A program made the position numbers and the translations under genes. From assembly GCA_911728455.2 (NCBI GenBank), contig OU452229.1:2299001-2363000 (forward strand): a stretch of DNA of 64,000 nt. Reading direction: 5' to 3'. Of this stretch, positions 51,406-64,000 are shown in pieces (position 1 is the first letter of the stretch; every line of letters begins with the position of its first letter). Source of the DNA: Marthasterias glacialis. Its lineage: Eukaryota; Echinodermata; Asteroidea; Forcipulatida; Asteriidae. The notes under the pieces were generated by a model. That model was not told the DNA's origin. It did no database searches and worked only from the letters and a program-made list of their open reading frames with translations.

Positions 51406-52235
51406 ATTTTGTGGCAGCAATTACCCAACTCTTCACCATTTACAGAGAAAGTTAGAATTAAGATATTGTCTTACCATATCCTTAGTTACAAGATCTCACT
51501 CTAACAGGAGTCAACAATGCTATTTTTATGCCCCCCCCCACCCCATACATAGACTCAAACCATATTTGGGTACATCAGTGTGAGTCAGAGATGGTTACGT
51601 GATTCTGCACTTCGCCAAGTGAAAAGACAGTATTTCCAGATTTTAGGGATCAGTGGAAATTTTGAATAGACTCGGCACGAAGAGCTAGTAGTTTCTCTGT
51701 TCACATCAGACTGACTGTTGGGTGTAGCTGTTATTGGTAGTGTGTTCTATTGTCAACTTGAATTATACCTTCACAATCGATTGTGAGCTCGGACAGGAAA
51801 GTTTCTGCTCTTTCTGTGCTGCAGTAAGTGGTGTTGTTGATTCTGCTTCTGTACTTCTGAACCACAAGAGGAGAACCTGTGTCTTTGGAAATGATCTCCT
51901 TGAATTCCAGAGTGCTACATCCGAACACCCCTTTATCAGATTAATGGTCAAAACCTGTTTTGCATGACAATAGTATTTATTTTGATTATTCTGTGAAGGT
52001 TGTTGACAGTCTGGACTAAGCTATTGGTGAGTACAGTTGTACTTATGTAGTTTGAATATGTGTAGAACTTTATAAGGCAGTGAATGGCAGCGGAGTGAAT
52101 GGTAACATCTTAGGAGTATTGTAGGTGTCACTGACTAGTAGTACATACGTGTGTACAAATGTGGTTATGTGTGATTGAAAGGTTTCATGGACATGAAGAC
52201 TATTTTTTTTTTTTTGAGTTTGACAAAAAAATTTG
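51406..52235. other. No gene seen
   Basis: C run at 51531-51539. Overlapping frames at 51731-51967 on both strands have no domain. Confidence 0.4.
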
Positions 52236-52613
52236 TCAGTGTCGTGTAGTGGTCGAGTGGTTAAGGGCACTGGACTCAAGCTCTGGTGTTTCTGATCGGC
52301 AGAGTGTGGGTTCGAGTCCCAGTCTTGACACTTGTGTCCTTAAGCAAGACACTTAAATATTATTGCTTCATCCTTCGGATGGGACGTAAAGCCGTAGGTC
52401 CCGTGTGTTGTATTAAGATCTATTAATGCACGTAAAAGAACCCAGAACACTTATCGCTATGAGAAGGAGTTCGCCCCGGTGTTTCTGGTATGGCATGTAT
52501 GGTTGGCACCAGCTGCACAACCAACCCTGCCCTTGTTACCCCTGAGAAGGGGTGTTGGTGCAGTATAGATCAAGACAAGAGTGACTTTCTAACCTTACAT
52601 AGTGACAATAATA
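52236..52613 (+). mobile_element. tRNA-Leu-derived SINE, copy 3
   Basis: GTGTCGTGTAGTGGTCGAGT head, GACTCAAGCTCTGGTG, B box GGGTTCGAGTCCC, then TTCGGATGGGACGTAAAGCC. The 3' body after about 52500 differs from copies 1 and 2 (CCCTGAGAAGGGGTGTTGGT) and ends AATAATAAATTC. Confidence 0.85.
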
Positions 52614-54147
52614 AATTCAGTCTTGCATTTGACACTAATCGGGACATTAACTAATAAACTTAGTGTCGGTAGGCACGTGTATTAATTAGAAGGACACTTT
52701 TATTGCACTTGATGTAGTACGTTTGGAAGTTTGAATGTTATCAAAGATACTAGAAACACAAGATAGGACACTTGTGCCGTTTTGCACGGTAGCGGATGTA
52801 ACGCCTTTTTACCTACCAACCGCGTGATGGCGCCCTTTCCCATGTGTCATTTTTGCTAGGATTATTGGCACAATTTAGGATTATTGGCACAAATTTTGAC
52901 TGCTCATTTACCTTCCGCATGTGCTCCTATTCAATTTCTTCTTACATTTTGTTTTTTTCCCAGTTCATTTTAACTGTAATTTTAACCCTTCGACCATTTG
53001 ATTATTAAATGAAAGTGATAATGATGTCATTACATTGTCCAACCATCACTTCGTCATTTCTAGTAAAAACCAGGGTATGTAATGTTAATTATCATACAAA
53101 AAGGCATTCCAATAAAGTTGATATCACTTTCACTTCAAGGTCAACTTTTATGAGATATCTGACATTTACATAGGGTGTGTTACACATTTTATATTTGTTC
53201 CTTTATTACAAGAAGTCATGTGTTTTTGCATGTGTTCATCCGTGACCGTTTTCATTGGCATGACCAGACATTTTTTTTTACTATTATTATATATTTTTTA
53301 TTTATTTATCTTTTAATTTTTTTTTTTTGGGGGGGGTAAGCATAATTTGGGTGGGCTATTTAAGGTATCGATCCATTCATTTTTGCATTTTTGGGGTCTC
53401 ATTTTTGTGGGGGGCAAGAGGGTGGAGGGGCAAGGGTTTTGAGAGGGGAGATATCTCCCCCCCCCCCCCACCCCGCACCTCTGGTTATTAGGTCTTTAAG
53501 CTACCACTGACATTTTTAAAGTGTAATTGTACAGGGCAATTAACCTCACTTCAATTGTCATTGAATTTGATATATTACCTTCCAAGTACATTTACACACA
53601 GTGACACAAATGGCTCTACTTTGTACAACTGAATTAATGTTTGTTTTCTCAACATGAGGCTAAGTACATTTCCATGCCACTGAAAATGAGTCTAAAGGTC
53701 ACATCTGTCTTATCAACACAATGAGTCAATGGTCAATGGTGGTAGTGGTGCAAACCTTGAGATTTTACCAACATTTATTCACAGCAGTGGTGGTGTGTTT
53801 ACAACCCTGAACTGTCAAGGTCAAGATAGACCAGTGGGACTGACCACTATGGACTTATAGGTCACTGGTTTGTTAGCAAACTCAATATTACATGGTGTCT
53901 TTGAAGAGAAGAACAAGTTTCAAACGTTGTCAACATATTTTAGTTGATTAGGTATGCACTTAGGATTCAGTGTAACTTTAAATAATGTTGATTTTTGATT
54001 ATAAGATCCTTTGAAACCCTCTGAGACAAATTAAAAAAAAATCTCTGCATTTTGGCTGCATGTATGTAATGCACATTTATAGACGGTTTGAATCAAGAGG
54101 AATGTCACCAACCAGTTGACTCACCGGATAATGTTTTTTTTTTATAG
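52614..54147. other. Upstream region of the MEGF-like gene
   Basis: Contains poly-T, poly-G and poly-C runs at 53270-53470 typical of a decayed element. No gene seen. Whether the promoter lies here or further left is unknown. Confidence 0.4.
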
Positions 54148-54197
54148 ATACAGGGAAGGGCTTGCTACATTCACTTGGTTTGGATGGAAAAGTCCAG
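54148..54197 (+). other. Possible non-coding 5' exon of the MEGF-like gene
   Basis: A T-rich tract ending in TTTTATAG at 54147 and a donor CCAG before GTAATA after 54197 could bound a 50-base 5' UTR exon. Support is only the two splice sites and their position. Confidence 0.22.
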
Positions 54198-54307
54198 GTA
54201 ATAATTACAACAGGAGTTCCTTCATTACGAATTGACCTTTATTCTTTTACGACGTGATGATTACCTTGCAGGTTTAAAGAGGACATCAGAAGGAAGCGTC
54301 TCTCACC

Positions 54308-63208
<8,901 letters not shown>

Positions 63209-63235
63209 GTTAGTATTCTTTTCAAATAAATACAG

Positions 63236-63541
63236 CAGGCCTGATACTTCACAGAGGCAACCGAGGCAATAGACCTTTATCATGGTGCGGCCATCTTGAT
63301 TTTCTCCCATTCAAACCAATGTAACCAAACCGAGGCTGGAAGGGCAAACAGTCTGGTTCCTTTTTGTGCAATGAATATTAGCATCTATTACTGTTATTGG
63401 ATACAGGGAACATGACCAAGATGGTGGCAGCATGTGAAATGTTCCAGCAGAAAATTTACAATTTCCTCATAGAGGTGCCCTTTGTCAATAAGCAAATGTC
63501 TTGGTGCCCTTGCCCTTTCAAGAACGAAGCAATCAGGCCTG
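63236..63541. mobile_element. CAGGCCTG-family element split by a nested insertion
   Basis: CAGGCCTGATACTTCACAGA at the left and GAAGCAATCAGGCCTG at the right bound the element; ATACAG and ATACAT flank it (5 of 6 bases). Between about 63271 and 63437 the family body is replaced by a foreign segment beginning AGACCTTTATCATGGTGCGG and ending CCAAGATGGTGGCAGCATG. Its ends are roughly inverted and resemble family B (ATAGACCTT, CCACCATCTTAG). The element starts only 28 bases after the exon 6 donor. Confidence 0.75.
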
Positions 63542-63979
63542 ATACATGGAGACAGATCAAAACAAAAAACAAAAGAAGCCAGATAGATCGGAAGGAAAAA
63601 CAATTAACTTCATCAGGAACGTTCAATGTCCGTTTGCGAAATGAAATGTCCAAGAATCACAGATTGAAATGAACAATTTCATACTGTGCACTTTATTGAC
63701 TAGTGTCTACCATGCACTTCCTGATTTGTCAAGACATTGAAGATCCTTTCCTTAGTAATCAAAACCAGTTAGTCTACCCCTATCTGATGGGATAAGAGGA
63801 GTCTACCCCCATCTGATGGGATAAGAGGATATGCTAGACCTATCTGAGACTCAAAAGAACATTCTTCCTGACGGGCCCCATTGTCATGTTGTTAATAAGT
63901 AGACGTGTTCTTACAGAGCACCTCTTGGCCATCTGCTTCCTTGCCTTGGCATGAAATAATGCTTACTAATGTGTTGCAG

Positions 63980-64000
63980 TAAATGCAGGTCCATTGTGAA
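63980..64000 (+). CDS. Possible next exon of the MEGF-like gene, cut by the window edge
   Basis: A branch-point-like TACTAAT (63964-63970) and acceptor TGTTGCAG at 63979 precede the last 21 bases. In phase 2 they read FKCRSIV with one cysteine. The fit to the expected Cys spacing is imperfect, so an exon outside the window is also possible. Confidence 0.3.

Overview
The window is animal nuclear DNA: intron-rich genes with GT-AG introns, low coding density and a heavy load of short transposable elements. Frequent tacatgta-type motifs, a tRNA-Leu-derived SINE and many short inverted-repeat elements suggest a marine invertebrate deuterostome, most likely an echinoderm. That assignment is inference; no species-specific marker is visible.

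Four gene models can be supported. (1) At 6549-6609 (-) lies a 20-residue first coding exon ending in a Rossmann-like VLILGG start; the rest of the gene was not found. (2) At 10292-12051 (+) is a complete three-exon gene for a 176-residue single-pass membrane protein with six extracellular cysteines and a PPPY motif, of the Shisa/CYYR1/WBP1-like type. (3) At 17491-34789 (-) is a complete five-exon RAB11 orthologue of 217 residues with a 12.2-kb first intron. (4) From 54308 to the right edge (+) run the first six coding exons of a MEGF10/MEGF11/Draper-like engulfment receptor: signal peptide, EMI domain and the first EGF-like repeats. The gene continues past the window. All exon phases in models 2-4 were worked through by hand and are compatible. 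The four genes are unrelated neighbours with no operon-like logic. RAB11 acts in recycling-endosome traffic, the MEGF-like protein in cell-surface recognition, and the small PY protein probably in membrane-anchored adaptor functions.

The remainder is intergenic or intronic and dominated by repeats. These include five copies of a tRNA-Leu(CAA)-derived SINE; three copies of a second tRNA-like SINE; a family with CAGGCCTG ends and apparent 6-bp target duplications; at least a dozen inverted-repeat (MITE-like) elements, often in two or more copies; a decayed LINE reverse-transcriptase fragment at 56.9-57.6 kb and a LINE 3' end at 22.9-23.0 kb; and tandem arrays at 1.5-2.1, 40.6 and 51.2-51.4 kb. 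The most unusual structure is at 36.1-38.8 kb: two adjacent, related elements whose ends are inverted arrays of a short CATCTCGACTCAAAAC unit. A second one is a fold-back element with arms of about 115 bp in RAB11 intron 2. I see no CRISPR, rRNA, functional tRNA or operon, and no convincing wholly new system.
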